From contig CAIRHQ010000190.1 of assembly GCA_903878475.1 (NCBI GenBank), positions 1 through 43,480 of the forward strand: 43,480 nucleotides of DNA, written 5' to 3'. How positions within the stretch are numbered: the stretch's first letter is position 1; each line of letters opens with the position of its first letter. The notes beneath the pieces were generated by a model. That model had not been told where the DNA came from and made no database searches. It saw nothing but the letters and a program-made list of their open reading frames with translations. The position numbers were made by a program, and so were the translations under genes. This DNA is from an uncultured Bacteroidota bacterium. Its GTDB lineage: Bacteria; Bacteroidota; Bacteroidia; Chitinophagales; Chitinophagaceae. Shown one piece after another: positions 7,662-15,929 of the stretch.

Positions 7662-9923
7662 CTATTTTATCAGTTCAAATTGGTCTTTCAATCGGATATC
7701 ACGCGATGAAGCGCCGATCATTAGTTCAAATTCGCCGGGTTCGGCTACCCAATTCAATTGGTCATTATAGAATGAAAGCAGTTCTTTGGTGAGGGTAAAT
7801 CTTATCGTTCTTGTCTCACCCGGATTCAGCTTTATTTTATCAAATCCTTTCAGTTCGGATACCGGTCTACAGATCGACCCTACCCTATCTCGCAGGTATA
7901 ATTGTACCACCTCATCCCCCACCATTTTACCGGTATTGGTCAGCTCGAAGGATAGTTCCAACTGGTCCGATGCCTTCATTTTCTTAGAGCTCAATTGCAG
8001 ATGGCTATATTCAAATTTCGTGTAGCTGAGTCCAAACCCAAATTCATATTTAGGGAAGATGGACAGGTCATTATACGAACTGTTGTAATTGCGGTTGGTA
8101 TCGCTGGTGGCTGGTCGGCCGGTATTGAAATGACTGTAATAGATCGGTATTTGTCCCTCATTACGCGGAAAACTGATGGGTAGTTTTGCCGAAGGATTCA
8201 CATCCCCGAACAACACATCAGCAATGGCATTACCCGCTTCTGAACCCAACCACCAAGTGTACATGATCGCCGGAGCGTGATCGGCAGTATAATTAAATAC
8301 CAATGGACGGCCGGCGTTGATCAACACTACTACGGGTTTACCGGTGGCCAACAAGACTTTCAATAGATCTTCCTGCACACCGGGGATATTGATATTGCTG
8401 CGGCTCTTGGCTTCTCCGCTCATATCACGACGCTCGCCAATACTCAGGATCACCACATCAGCCTGTTGAGCAACAGCAACAGCTTCAGCAAACCCATCTT
8501 TATTATCGCCTTCAATATCGCAGCCTTTCGCGTACAATAGTTTTGTATCGGCACCCAGTTTATTTTTCACCCCTTCCCATTGTGAAACAATAAAATTGGA
8601 ATCCACCCCCGGAACTTCCACATCCCAGAATCCTTTGTTCTGTTTCAGGGCCTTTACCAGCGGACCAATAAAAGCGATACTATGTGTTTGCTTGGAAAGA
8701 GGGAGAATGGGATTGGTTTGACCAGGCATATTTTCATTTTTCAGCAACACAATACTTTTAGCCGCAATCTGCCGGGCGATTGTTGCATGGGCAGGATCAT
8801 TAAGTTCTTTGGTTTCCCTGGCTGCATCACAGAAACGGTAGGGATCATCAAATAATCCCATTTCAAATTTCTTTTGTAGGATCCTTTTCACCGCTTCATC
8901 AATTAATGCCATCGGAACTTTTTTATCCTTCACCAGTTGCACCAGGGTATGTTTATAATTTCTGCTTTCCATATCCATATCGCAACCCGCCGTGATGGCC
9001 GATAAAGCCGCTTCGTATTCATTTTTTACATTGCCATGGTTGATCATTTCACCGATCGAGCCCCAGTCGCTCACCACAAAACCTTTAAAGCCCCATTTAC
9101 CTTTCAGTATATCGCGTTGCAAGTAGCGGTTACCCGTAGCCGGTACTCCATTCAGGTCATTGAAGGAATTCATAAAAGTAGCGGCACCGGCAGCAGCCGC
9201 AGCTTTGAACGGAGGAAGGTATACTTCCCATAACAACCGGTTGCTCATATCCACTGAATTATAATCACGGCCACCAATAGCCGCACCATAGGCGGCAAAA
9301 TGTTTGACACAGGCCATCACCGCATTGAGCTTACCCAATCCTTCGCCCTGAAAACCTTTTACCCTTGCAGCAGCAATGGCCGAACCCAGAAAAGGATCTT
9401 CTCCTGCCCCTTCCATCACCCTTCCCCAGCGCGGATCGCGGGCAATATCCACCATGGGTGCAAAGGTCCAGTGAATACCGGCAGCACTGGCTTCAGTAGC
9501 CGCTATGCGGGCCGATAAACGAATGGCATCCATGTCCCAACTGCAAGCTTCTGCCAATGGAATGGGGAAAGTGGTTTTGAATCCATGTACTACATCCTGA
9601 CCAAATAATAGCGGAATTTTTAACCTCGACCGCATAGCGATCTCCTGCCATTTACGGGTACGAGCGGTTCCCACACAATTCAGCATGGAACCAACCTGGC
9701 CCAGTTGTATCTGACCGGCCTTATCATTATCCAGCGTTAAGGGACCTGTAGCATTCCAGTCGTCGTTATACTGGTTCATCTGTCCGATCTTTTCTTCCAG
9801 TGTCATCAGTTTACATACTGAATCAGCTTTCTGACTGATGGATCTATTTTGTGCAGTACTGAACAACACAGCAAAGATTCCAAACACTGTGATGACGAAA
9901 TGGGAAAGATATTTTATTCGCAT
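7662..9923 (-). CDS. bglX: Periplasmic beta-glucosidase, GH3 (BglX)
   Basis: A 753-residue retaining glycoside hydrolase that releases beta-linked glucose from the non-reducing ends of oligosaccharides, probably in the periplasm. An N-terminal signal peptide (about residues 1-25, ending FSTAQ) is visible. The GH3 barrel contains LLFGQDVVHGF (105-115), APMVDIARDPRWGR (155-168), EGAGEDP (171-177), KHFAAYGA (207-214) and the nucleophile loop VVSDWGS, with Asp286 as predicted nucleophile. The second alpha/beta domain follows (QIAAKSIVLLKNE, SIGERRDMSGEA), then a C-terminal fibronectin-III-like domain (about 640-750). Length and order are normal for BglX. It stands alone: no SusC/SusD or other glycan-utilisation genes are next to it, so its natural glycan is unknown. 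The gap upstream carries a tandem repeat. Confidence 0.95.
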   Translation of the reverse strand: MRIKYLSHFVITVFGIFAVLFSTAQNRSISQKADSVCKLMTLEEKIGQMNQYNDDWNATGPLTLDNDKAGQIQLGQVGSMLNCVGTARTRKWQEIAMRSRLKIPLLFGQDVVHGFKTTFPIPLAEACSWDMDAIRLSARIAATEASAAGIHWTFAPMVDIARDPRWGRVMEGAGEDPFLGSAIAAARVKGFQGEGLGKLNAVMACVKHFAAYGAAIGGRDYNSVDMSNRLLWEVYLPPFKAAAAAGAATFMNSFNDLNGVPATGNRYLQRDILKGKWGFKGFVVSDWGSIGEMINHGNVKNEYEAALSAITAGCDMDMESRNYKHTLVQLVKDKKVPMALIDEAVKRILQKKFEMGLFDDPYRFCDAARETKELNDPAHATIARQIAAKSIVLLKNENMPGQTNPILPLSKQTHSIAFIGPLVKALKQNKGFWDVEVPGVDSNFIVSQWEGVKNKLGADTKLLYAKGCDIEGDNKDGFAEAVAVAQQADVVILSIGERRDMSGEAKSRSNINIPGVQEDLLKVLLATGKPVVVLINAGRPLVFNYTADHAPAIMYTWWLGSEAGNAIADVLFGDVNPSAKLPISFPRNEGQIPIYYSHFNTGRPATSDTNRNYNSSYNDLSIFPKYEFGFGLSYTKFEYSHLQLSSKKMKASDQLELSFELTNTGKMVGDEVVQLYLRDRVGSICRPVSELKGFDKIKLNPGETRTIRFTLTKELLSFYNDQLNWVAEPGEFELMIGASSRDIRLKDQFELIK

Positions 9924-9983
9924 AGGTTAAATTGATACGGTGCAAAGTAATTTCAAATGAGCAAATTAGCAAATGGAGATAAA

Positions 9984-10280
9984 GCAATAGATACACGGAA
10001 TACACGGATAAATACTGATACCACACTGATCTTCCGTGAAAATCTGTTTAGATCCGTGTCATGCGGGTAAGACAATAGATACACGGATGACACAGATTGA
10101 TACTGATAAACACGGATAAAATACTTTTACTCACTGATCTTCCGCGATCATCCATTTAGATCCGTGTCATGCGGGTAAGACAATAGATACACGGATGACA
10201 CAGATTGATACGGATAAAATACTTTTACTTACTGATCTTCCGCGATCATCCGTTTATATCCGTGTCATCCGTGTATCCAT
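9984..10280. repeat. Tandem repeat, about 100-bp units with inverted ACACGGATGACAC motifs
   Basis: Units start with ACTGATCTTCCG at 10025, 10133 and 10231, giving periods of 108 and 98 bp. The second unit lacks about 10 bp beside GATACGGATAAAAT. A degenerate half-unit precedes them from 9984. Each full unit contains ATCCGTGTCAT and later ATACACGGATGACAC (10079-10093 and 10187-10201). The reverse complement GTGTCATCCGTGTAT closes the array at 10262-10276, so the transcript could form large hairpins. It fills the gap between uxaA and bglX. Such CCGTGT-rich intergenic repeats are commonly dispersed in Bacteroidota genomes. Nothing here looks coding. Confidence 0.85.
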
Positions 10281-10293
10281 CATTATCTCAATA

Positions 10294-11934
10294 TTATAAT
10301 GACACACCCCGCTTCCATGGAATAAAATCATCTTGATTAAGGAGTACTGCTTTCGGGATCAATTCTCCACTGGCGGCCTTGATACAATATTCCAATATGG
10401 CTTCCCCCATTTCTTCAATGGTCTTTTCTCCTTCTATTACTGGACCGGCATCAATGTCGATGATATCGCTCATGCGTTTCGCAAGATCACTGTTGGTAGC
10501 GATCTTAATAGTAGGACAAACAGGATTACCGGTTGGTGTTCCCAGTCCTGTAGTAAACAAGATCAGTGTAGCCCCGCTGGCAGCTTTTCCGGTGGTAGCT
10601 TCAACATCATTTCCAGGTGTACACACAAGACTTAAGCCGGGTTGCGTAGCTGGTTCTGTATAATCCAGCACATCCACTACCGGTGAACTGCCCCCTTTTT
10701 TTGCAGCACCGGCACTCTTCATAGCATCGGTGATCAAACCATCTTTGATATTTCCCGGGGAGGGGTTCATATGAAAACCCGATCCTGCCTTGATGGCCTG
10801 ATCAGCATAGACATTCATCAGCCGAATAAATTTTTGGGCAGTAGCTTCATTGGCGCTGCGGTCAATGAGATCCTGTTCAACACCGCAAAGCTCAGGGAAC
10901 TCGGCCAATAGAATTTTCCCGCCCAAGGCCACCACCAGATCACTGCAATATCCTACTGCAGGATTGGCTGAAATTCCACTAAATCCATCACTGCCACCAC
11001 ATTTAACACCAATACATAATTTACTGAGGGGCGCTGGTTTTCTCTCTTGTTGATTGATGTGCACCAACCCCGAAAAAGTTTTTTGTATCGCCGCAGTCAC
11101 CAATTGCTCTTCGCTTTGTGTTGACTGCTGTTCAAAAATATATAGTGGCTTATCAAACTCAGGGTCCAGTAACTTAATATCATTCAATAGGTCTTGCACC
11201 TGCAAATGCTGGCAACCTAAACTCAAGATGGTAATACCTCCTACGTTAGGATGATTGGCATAGGCGGCAAGCAGTTTCCCTAAAATAGCTGCATCCTGGC
11301 GCGTTCCGCCACACCCTCCCTGATGATTAAGAAATTTAATGCCGTCTACATTTTTAAATAAGCGGTTTGCAGGACCGGGTAATTGAGTATCCAGATTAAC
11401 CCCAGTGATATCTTCTCCATCCCTATAGGCATTTGCAAGTTCCTGTGTAAATCGTTTATACTTGCCCGTTACCGCGTAACCCAGTTCATTATGAAGCGCC
11501 TCTCTGATCACATCTAAATTCCGGTTTTCACAAAAAACTGTAGGAATGAAGAGCCAGTAATTGGCTGTACCCACTGCTCCATTTTGGCGATGGTAGCCAT
11601 TAAAGGTCCGGTTGATGAATTTTGACAGATCCGGTGGCTGCCAGGCATAGGATGTTTGCCGATATTGAAAAGGTTCGGCTGCATGTTTCAGGTTTTCGGT
11701 TGTGATCAATCCACCTTGTTCAACCCTGGCTTGAGCTTTCCCCACCAGCACACCATACATAATAACTGCATCCCCTTGCTGTAAAGTTTGGGTAACAAAT
11801 TTATGTTTGGCCGGTACAGCATCCACCAAAATAAAATCCGCCCCATTATGGCGAACTTGCTCTCCCTTATTTAATGCAACCAATGCCACCATTACATTAT
11901 CCATTGGATGCACTTGTAGAACTTTTTGCTTCAT
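10294..11934 (-). CDS. uxaA: Altronate dehydratase (UxaA)
   Basis: A 546-residue protein from the ATG at 11934 (MKQKVLQVHP). It dehydrates D-altronate to 2-keto-3-deoxy-gluconate in the galacturonate branch of hexuronate catabolism. The N-terminal SAF domain (about 1-95) is followed by the catalytic UxaA domain with NRTFNGYHRQNGAVGTANYW, HQGGCGG, SLGCQ, GVKCGGSDGFSG, HMNPSPGN and FTTGLGTPTGNP segments typical of the family. The frame opens upstream to a GTG at 11961, which lies directly against an AAGGAG; the ATG fits the family start better. No signal peptide. It is not accompanied by uxaB, uxaC, kdgK or kdgA here, which is unusual because these genes often cluster. Downstream is the tandem repeat. 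Confidence 0.93.
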   Translation of the reverse strand: MKQKVLQVHPMDNVMVALVALNKGEQVRHNGADFILVDAVPAKHKFVTQTLQQGDAVIMYGVLVGKAQARVEQGGLITTENLKHAAEPFQYRQTSYAWQPPDLSKFINRTFNGYHRQNGAVGTANYWLFIPTVFCENRNLDVIREALHNELGYAVTGKYKRFTQELANAYRDGEDITGVNLDTQLPGPANRLFKNVDGIKFLNHQGGCGGTRQDAAILGKLLAAYANHPNVGGITILSLGCQHLQVQDLLNDIKLLDPEFDKPLYIFEQQSTQSEEQLVTAAIQKTFSGLVHINQQERKPAPLSKLCIGVKCGGSDGFSGISANPAVGYCSDLVVALGGKILLAEFPELCGVEQDLIDRSANEATAQKFIRLMNVYADQAIKAGSGFHMNPSPGNIKDGLITDAMKSAGAAKKGGSSPVVDVLDYTEPATQPGLSLVCTPGNDVEATTGKAASGATLILFTTGLGTPTGNPVCPTIKIATNSDLAKRMSDIIDIDAGPVIEGEKTIEEMGEAILEYCIKAASGELIPKAVLLNQDDFIPWKRGVSL

Positions 11935-12041
11935 TGTTTCTGATATTTTTTCGCATGGCACTCCTTGCAGGAAATGTTGCCGGAATTAACAAAAGCAAAA
12001 CTGATACTTGCAGAACAATACTCCCCCACTGAAGATCGTTT

Positions 12042-12839
12042 TTAATTAATGACGATCTCATACAGATTGCCTTCTGATGTGCGGGTGTACAATTTGCCAC
12101 CTTCTTCAAACAAGTACCTTGATTTTTTTAACTGGGTATTGTCAAGTTCTTTTTTAGTACCATCGGCCAGGGTTGTTTCAGAAAAGGCACCTGAGTCTTC
12201 GATGCTGTATAATTTATCCTTCACTACGGAAGAGAGATTACCTCTCCAGTTTTTTGATTTTGCGATTTTTTTCCAGGCACCGGTGCTGGTATTGATTTCA
12301 TAAAAGGTTCCATTACTCACCATCGTGTAGAGTGAAGCTTCATATTTGAACATGAATCCAGGAGTATAAAATTCAGCTTCTCCGATCGGTTTTCTTGTAC
12401 TGGTATTAAATCCGTAATATCTATAAAGGACGCCATTTTCAATGGCATAAAATGTATTGCCCACAACCACCACATAGGTGATCTCCTTCCAATAGCCCAT
12501 ATTGGATAACACCGACCAATTACCGGTAGCAGGGTCAATTTGGGTCATGCTGCCATCGTCATCGATTACATAAAGCCGGTTGTTGAGGGTAAAAAAGAAT
12601 TTTAAATGACTATATGTGGCTTTCCCCACCCTTGAATATTCACCGGAGGTTAGATCTGTCTTATAGATCGATCCGTTTTGATCAACAGAATAAAGAAAGC
12701 CAGCACTATGTGCTGAAATCGATAGCGTGGAGCTCAGCAGTACATTGTCTTTACCCACCTGTTTTAGGGTAACCGTTTGTGCGGTAGCTCCAATATTGAA
12801 AAGCACAATGGAAAACAGAATTAAAATGAAGTTTTTCAT
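12042..12839 (-). CDS. Secreted protein with propeller-like repeats, function unknown
   Basis: A 265-residue protein with a clear signal peptide (MKNFILILFSIVLFNIGATAQ). The mature part holds about five repeats of roughly 45 residues. Each has a pattern like LYxIDxxGxxxxIDxxTGxWxxxxxxxxW, for example YVIDDDGSMTQIDPATGNWS and YTMVSNGTFYEINTSTGAWK. This suggests a tachylectin- or beta-propeller-like sheet protein exported to the periplasm or cell surface. No catalytic motif is visible. A TAAATTTG -7 element lies about 20 nt upstream. It is the last gene before the degenerate tRNA-derived repeat at 12961, so it marks the likely edge of the accessory region. Ligand and role cannot be named. Confidence 0.75.
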   Translation of the reverse strand: MKNFILILFSIVLFNIGATAQTVTLKQVGKDNVLLSSTLSISAHSAGFLYSVDQNGSIYKTDLTSGEYSRVGKATYSHLKFFFTLNNRLYVIDDDGSMTQIDPATGNWSVLSNMGYWKEITYVVVVGNTFYAIENGVLYRYYGFNTSTRKPIGEAEFYTPGFMFKYEASLYTMVSNGTFYEINTSTGAWKKIAKSKNWRGNLSSVVKDKLYSIEDSGAFSETTLADGTKKELDNTQLKKSRYLFEEGGKLYTRTSEGNLYEIVIN

Positions 12840-12859
12840 ATCGTTTAATTTAAGCCTGG

Positions 12860-12867
12860 CAAATTTA
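12860..12867 (-). promoter_or_regulatory. Putative -7 promoter element for the propeller-like protein
   Basis: CAAATTTA on the plus strand reads TAAATTTG on the minus strand, a perfect match to the Bacteroidota -7 consensus TAnnTTTG. It ends 20 nt before the ATG at 12839. No TTTG was found at the correct -33 spacing, so the call rests on one box and its position. Confidence 0.4.
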
Positions 12868-12960
12868 ATATTTCAGGGGCTGGTTGCTTTGTGAAAATAA
12901 CTTTACAGTTGGTTTTGTTTAACTGCAAATTAATTGATTTTTAGCTGTGCCACGAGAGTA

Positions 12961-13041
12961 TTTGTGGAGGGTATCAGCCAAATGTCGAATCTTTTTTGGA
13001 TGACCTAAAGCAATTGTAATCTGCTGACTTGTAATTATTGG
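12961..13041. repeat. Degenerate copy of the tRNA-Ala 3'-end repeat (att-like)
   Basis: It begins TTTGTGGAGGGTATCAG, two mismatches from the tRNA-Ala 3' end at 18134-18151. It then continues as a diverged copy of the element at 15807-15891: CAAATGTCGAAT, TTGGATGA/CCTAAAGCAA and GTAATTATTGG are shared. The two copies are direct repeats and bracket the PAP2/EptA pair, as expected for old attachment-site scars. Confidence 0.7.
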
Positions 13042-13072
13042 AAAATATAGCAACACTGGTCCGATGCCCCCA

Positions 13073-14623
13073 TTATTTAAAAATATTTAAGTCCTCATTA
13101 TAAACCGGGCTTTGTATGCCGAGAAAATTTAAAACACTGTGAAATACATGGCCCTGAGACAACTCATTATTGGGTTTCAATTGTCTTGAACTGTTTTCAG
13201 ACATCCACACTATAAACGGGATCTCGTATTGTTCTTTGGGTGCAAGACTTAGCGGCAAACCATGCATGTATAGATTCTTTTCTCCCAAAGATTCACCATG
13301 GTCTGAAACAAAAATCATGGCACTTTTATACGCTTTTAATTGTTGCAGGTCTTCAATCAAATTATGCAAGATATAATCGGTATAAACAATCGTATTGTCG
13401 TAGGCATTAATCAGTTCTGTTTGAGAGCATTTCCCTAATTCCACCGTGTTGCAAACGGGCTTAAAAATTTCAAATTGGGGTGGATATTTCTTACTGTAGG
13501 TAGGTCCATGACTTGTACTGCTGTGCAATACAATCAATATTTTATTTTTTGTACTCGCGGCTATCTGTTCTTTCAGATCTGTCAGCAGCACCTCATCGTA
13601 ATTACACCCCACGTCTTTACAATTTTTTTTCAGTGCTTCCTCACGCTGGTAATTTTTTATATGGATGGGCGGTTCTCCCCAGTTGGTAGTCCGCCAGATA
13701 ACCTCTACGCCATTTCTTTCCAAATAATTGGGTAAAATTTCATACAGGTCATCAGTATGGGCATGCTCTAAAATACCTTTTACACCTGCTGAAGTGTAGG
13801 TGGCACAGGAGTTGGCATTGAAATGAAATACGCCAGGGGTATTGGAAAGAAAAGGATTGGTATTTTTTTCGTATCCATATAAAGAGAAGTTTTGGCGCCT
13901 TGCTGATTCTCCTATCACCAGGACCACCACCGCTTTCTGGCTATCTTTTATGGTAGCATTGGGCAATAAAATTTCTTTTTTATTCTCCTGGTACTTATGC
14001 GTATAATAAAGAGAAATATTTACGGTGTAGCACCATGGCATTGCTAGTCCGCCCAATGTTTTTGAATTCTTATCAATCCACAGCCAATTGCGGGCATTCA
14101 CAAATGCGATGGCTACAATAAATAACAGGGTAAGGGAAGTGACAATAAAAAACCGCTTTACTGTTACATTGATGATTTTAGCCTTAATGATATAGATGCT
14201 GGGAATTACACCCAGCAGGATTACGTATAGTATTAATTTAAACGAAAAAAAACTGGTAGCCTCTGCATGGTCTGTATTGAGCACATTCCCCACCATGGCT
14301 TCGTCTATGATAATATGGTAGGTATTTACAAAGTAAAGAGCAATGGCATTAACAATAAAGAATACAACCGATAGAAATTTTCCCACAAAGCGTGAAAGAA
14401 AGAAAACCAGGAAGAAAGCAAAAGCATTGGCAACCACCATCAGGATCATTAAGGTGATAACAATGTTAATGCCGTTCAGGCTTTTATAATCAAGGTTGTT
14501 AAAGACAAATTGGTAAAAGGGGTAATGAAAGAGTAAAAAATTAAGAACGCTTATCAATAAAACAAAAGGGATTATTTTTATATTATTTTTTAACGAATAC
14601 ATAGATGATTTTATAAAATGCAA
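13073..14623 (-). CDS. eptA: Lipid A phosphoethanolamine transferase (EptA/PmrC/MCR family)
   Basis: A 516-residue inner-membrane enzyme of the alkaline-phosphatase-like YhjW/YjdB/YijP family. It would transfer phosphoethanolamine from phosphatidylethanolamine to lipid A phosphates. Five hydrophobic segments occupy about residues 15-180, then a periplasmic catalytic domain. Metal and active-site features are VLVIGESARRQNFSLYGY (234-251, Glu239), the Thr cluster in NSCATYTSAGVK (271-282, nucleophile probably Thr275 or Thr277), SDHGESLGE (440-448, Asp441 and His442) and LYMHG (451-455, His454). Six Cys in the catalytic domain could form disulfides, as in MCR proteins. An in-frame ATG at 14602 (MYSLKNN) is an alternative start. 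Either way the start overlaps the 3' end of the PAP2 gene, so the pair is an operon. The substrate is inferred from the family. Confidence 0.85.
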   Translation of the reverse strand: MHFIKSSMYSLKNNIKIIPFVLLISVLNFLLFHYPFYQFVFNNLDYKSLNGINIVITLMILMVVANAFAFFLVFFLSRFVGKFLSVVFFIVNAIALYFVNTYHIIIDEAMVGNVLNTDHAEATSFFSFKLILYVILLGVIPSIYIIKAKIINVTVKRFFIVTSLTLLFIVAIAFVNARNWLWIDKNSKTLGGLAMPWCYTVNISLYYTHKYQENKKEILLPNATIKDSQKAVVVLVIGESARRQNFSLYGYEKNTNPFLSNTPGVFHFNANSCATYTSAGVKGILEHAHTDDLYEILPNYLERNGVEVIWRTTNWGEPPIHIKNYQREEALKKNCKDVGCNYDEVLLTDLKEQIAASTKNKILIVLHSSTSHGPTYSKKYPPQFEIFKPVCNTVELGKCSQTELINAYDNTIVYTDYILHNLIEDLQQLKAYKSAMIFVSDHGESLGEKNLYMHGLPLSLAPKEQYEIPFIVWMSENSSRQLKPNNELSQGHVFHSVLNFLGIQSPVYNEDLNIFK

Positions 14624-15416
14624 AAAATAGACTGGCTATTGCCAGGTAATAAATTACCAGATTTTCATTGATTATTCCGTTGATCAACGAAATACAGCAA
14701 ACCAGCATCAATACCATAAGAACCGGATAATATTTTGGATTGTTAATCCAGGCCCAGATCTTGAATTCCCGGCTGATAAAAATACCTATAAGTCCCGAAA
14801 TATACCCAATAATACTGCCGGTAATAACATCAAGCGGGTAATGTGCGCCTACACCTACTCTTGTAAACGCAATCATTAGTCCGGTAATGATGATGAAAGA
14901 AACCCATAAAATTTTGTATTGCAGCTTTTCGGGCATAAATGCAAACATCAAAACGGTAAGTGTTGTGAACACGGTAATGGAGTGCCCCGACGGCAAACTG
15001 GCCTGCCCAACGGCTTTGTTCCCGATGACAATAAAACTATTGTTATCAAACACCACGGCCGGCCTTGCCACGCCAAATATATTTTTTAATACATTGGAAA
15101 ATATAAGCGACAGCAGCGAGGCCGATAGTAAAGCCTCCCACATTTTGGGGGCATAGAGAATGAAAATGCTTAAAAATGCCAGGAAAACGGAAGCATCTCC
15201 TATTTGGGTAAGATTATAGAGGATTTTTGGAAACTGGCCCAGGTGAAAATTAATAAAAAAGAAAGCATCCTTTTGTACCTGTATATATTTATCAACAGAT
15301 AAAGCATCCCGGCTATACAGCCATAAAACCATTGCAATCAGCAGCAATATGGGTAAATAAAATAAAGATGGTTTGAGCCTGGCATAATTTTTAATAACAC
15401 ATATGTTCATTTGCAT
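14583..15416 (-). CDS. PAP2-family membrane phosphatase (lipid A 1-phosphatase-like)
   Basis: A 277-residue integral membrane phosphatase with about six to eight hydrophobic helices. All three PAP2 signature motifs are present: K111x6RP (KNIFGVARP, 111-119), PSGH (142-145) and R186x5HxxxD (RVGVGAHYPLD, 186-196, His192 and Asp196). In this family they form the phosphohistidine active site facing the periplasm. Next to a phosphoethanolamine transferase, the likely substrate is a lipid A phosphate or undecaprenyl pyrophosphate. The ATG at 15416 is followed by a second possible start three codons in (MNICVIK). It overlaps eptA by 41 bp. A TAAATTTG -7 element lies about 22 nt upstream. Substrate assignment is inference. 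Confidence 0.85.
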   Translation of the reverse strand: MQMNICVIKNYARLKPSLFYLPILLLIAMVLWLYSRDALSVDKYIQVQKDAFFFINFHLGQFPKILYNLTQIGDASVFLAFLSIFILYAPKMWEALLSASLLSLIFSNVLKNIFGVARPAVVFDNNSFIVIGNKAVGQASLPSGHSITVFTTLTVLMFAFMPEKLQYKILWVSFIIITGLMIAFTRVGVGAHYPLDVITGSIIGYISGLIGIFISREFKIWAWINNPKYYPVLMVLMLVCCISLINGIINENLVIYYLAIASLFFAFYKIIYVFVKK

Positions 15417-15438
15417 TTTATTTACAAGGCTGCTTTTA

Positions 15439-15446
15439 CAAATTTA
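15439..15446 (-). promoter_or_regulatory. Putative -7 promoter element of the PAP2-eptA operon
   Basis: CAAATTTA on the plus strand is TAAATTTG on the minus strand, a perfect Bacteroidota -7 box, 22 nt before the PAP2 start. The expected TTTG at -33 is not recognisable, so this is a partial match. Confidence 0.4.
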
Positions 15447-15674
15447 TTTCAGCGGTACTGGTATTGTTAGACATTAATGAATATGTCAAATAATTTGTCA
15501 CCTTAAAATCTACATCCATTGCAGTTCCGATGTTCACATACTTGGAGCAGTAGCAGGAAAAAGTCCATTGGGACTGCCAGGCAGGTGCAGGAATCTGGGT
15601 AAACATGTAAAGTTACCGGCGAATTTAGTAAATCCTGAGTATTTAGCGCTTTATAAAAGCTCAAACTGGAATGC

Positions 15675-15694
15675 CTGCCAGTTGGCAGTTTTTT
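15675..15694 (+). terminator. Rho-independent-like terminator, plus strand
   Basis: Stem CTGCC (15675-15679), loop AGTT, stem GGCAG (15684-15688), then TTTTTT. It faces the plus strand, where no gene remains upstream, so it may be a relic of a deleted gene. Confidence 0.45.
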
Positions 15695-15776
15695 AATGCA
15701 TTACTATAGCCATGTAAGGATAAGGATGTAATCTACTTGCCTTCATGGATGTTTACAATTTGAATAAATAGGGCAT

Positions 15777-15802
15777 AAAAAATCCCGCATTATGCAGGAT
15801 TT
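15777..15802 (-). terminator. Terminator-like hairpin beside the att copy
   Basis: Arms AAATCC-C-GCA and TGC-A-GGATTT with loop TTA, followed on the minus strand by a run of T (plus-strand A 15777-15782). It sits 5 bp from the tRNA 3'-end copy at 15807. This mirrors the terminator 15 bp from the real tRNA. It could be the original tRNA-Ala terminator displaced by an integration; that is inference. Confidence 0.5.
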
Positions 15803-15806
15803 TGGA

Positions 15807-15891
15807 TTTGTGGAGAGTATCGGGCAAATGTCGAATAATTTATTGGATGAACTAAAGCAACTTTTGCAAATTCTTGACCTGTAATTATTGG
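15807..15891. repeat. att-like direct repeat of the tRNA-Ala 3' end
   Basis: The first 18 bases, TTTGTGGAGAGTATCGGG (15807-15824), are identical to 18134-18151, the last 14 bases of tRNA-Ala(GGC) plus four bases of flank. The following 67 bp resemble only the copy at 12961, not the tRNA. This is the arrangement left by integration into a tRNA 3' end. After the core a short frame reads MSNNLLDELKQLLQILDL (15828-15884), probably by chance. Confidence 0.8.
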
Positions 15892-15929
15892 AATAATTCG
15901 GAGACAATATATCACCAACCATCAAGTAG

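Larger units (their letters stand above)
12961..15806. mobile_element. Inner island segment carrying the PAP2/EptA-like pair
   Basis: The segment is bounded by the degenerate tRNA-derived repeat at 12961 and the near-perfect one at 15807. It holds two cotranscribed lipid-A-type genes, visibly AT-richer than bglX or the ribosomal cluster. It has no integrase of its own, so any mobility would have depended on the neighbouring integrase (now a remnant) or another element. Its status as an island is inferred from the repeats and composition. Confidence 0.45.
15447..15806. other. Gene-free stretch upstream of the PAP2-eptA operon
   Basis: I see no coding frame worth calling in this stretch. It holds the CTGCC-AGTT-GGCAG hairpin followed by six T (15675-15694) and a second hairpin right against the tRNA-derived repeat (15777-15802). 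Confidence 0.5.

Noticed and set aside
9984-10280. Possible CRISPR array
   Set aside because: The units are about 100 bp, without short conserved repeats separated by unique spacers, and there are no cas genes.
15828-15884. An 18-codon frame MSNNLLDELKQLLQILDL after the att core
   Set aside because: The paired copy at 12961 is frame-shifted and stops after eight codons, so the frame is not conserved.
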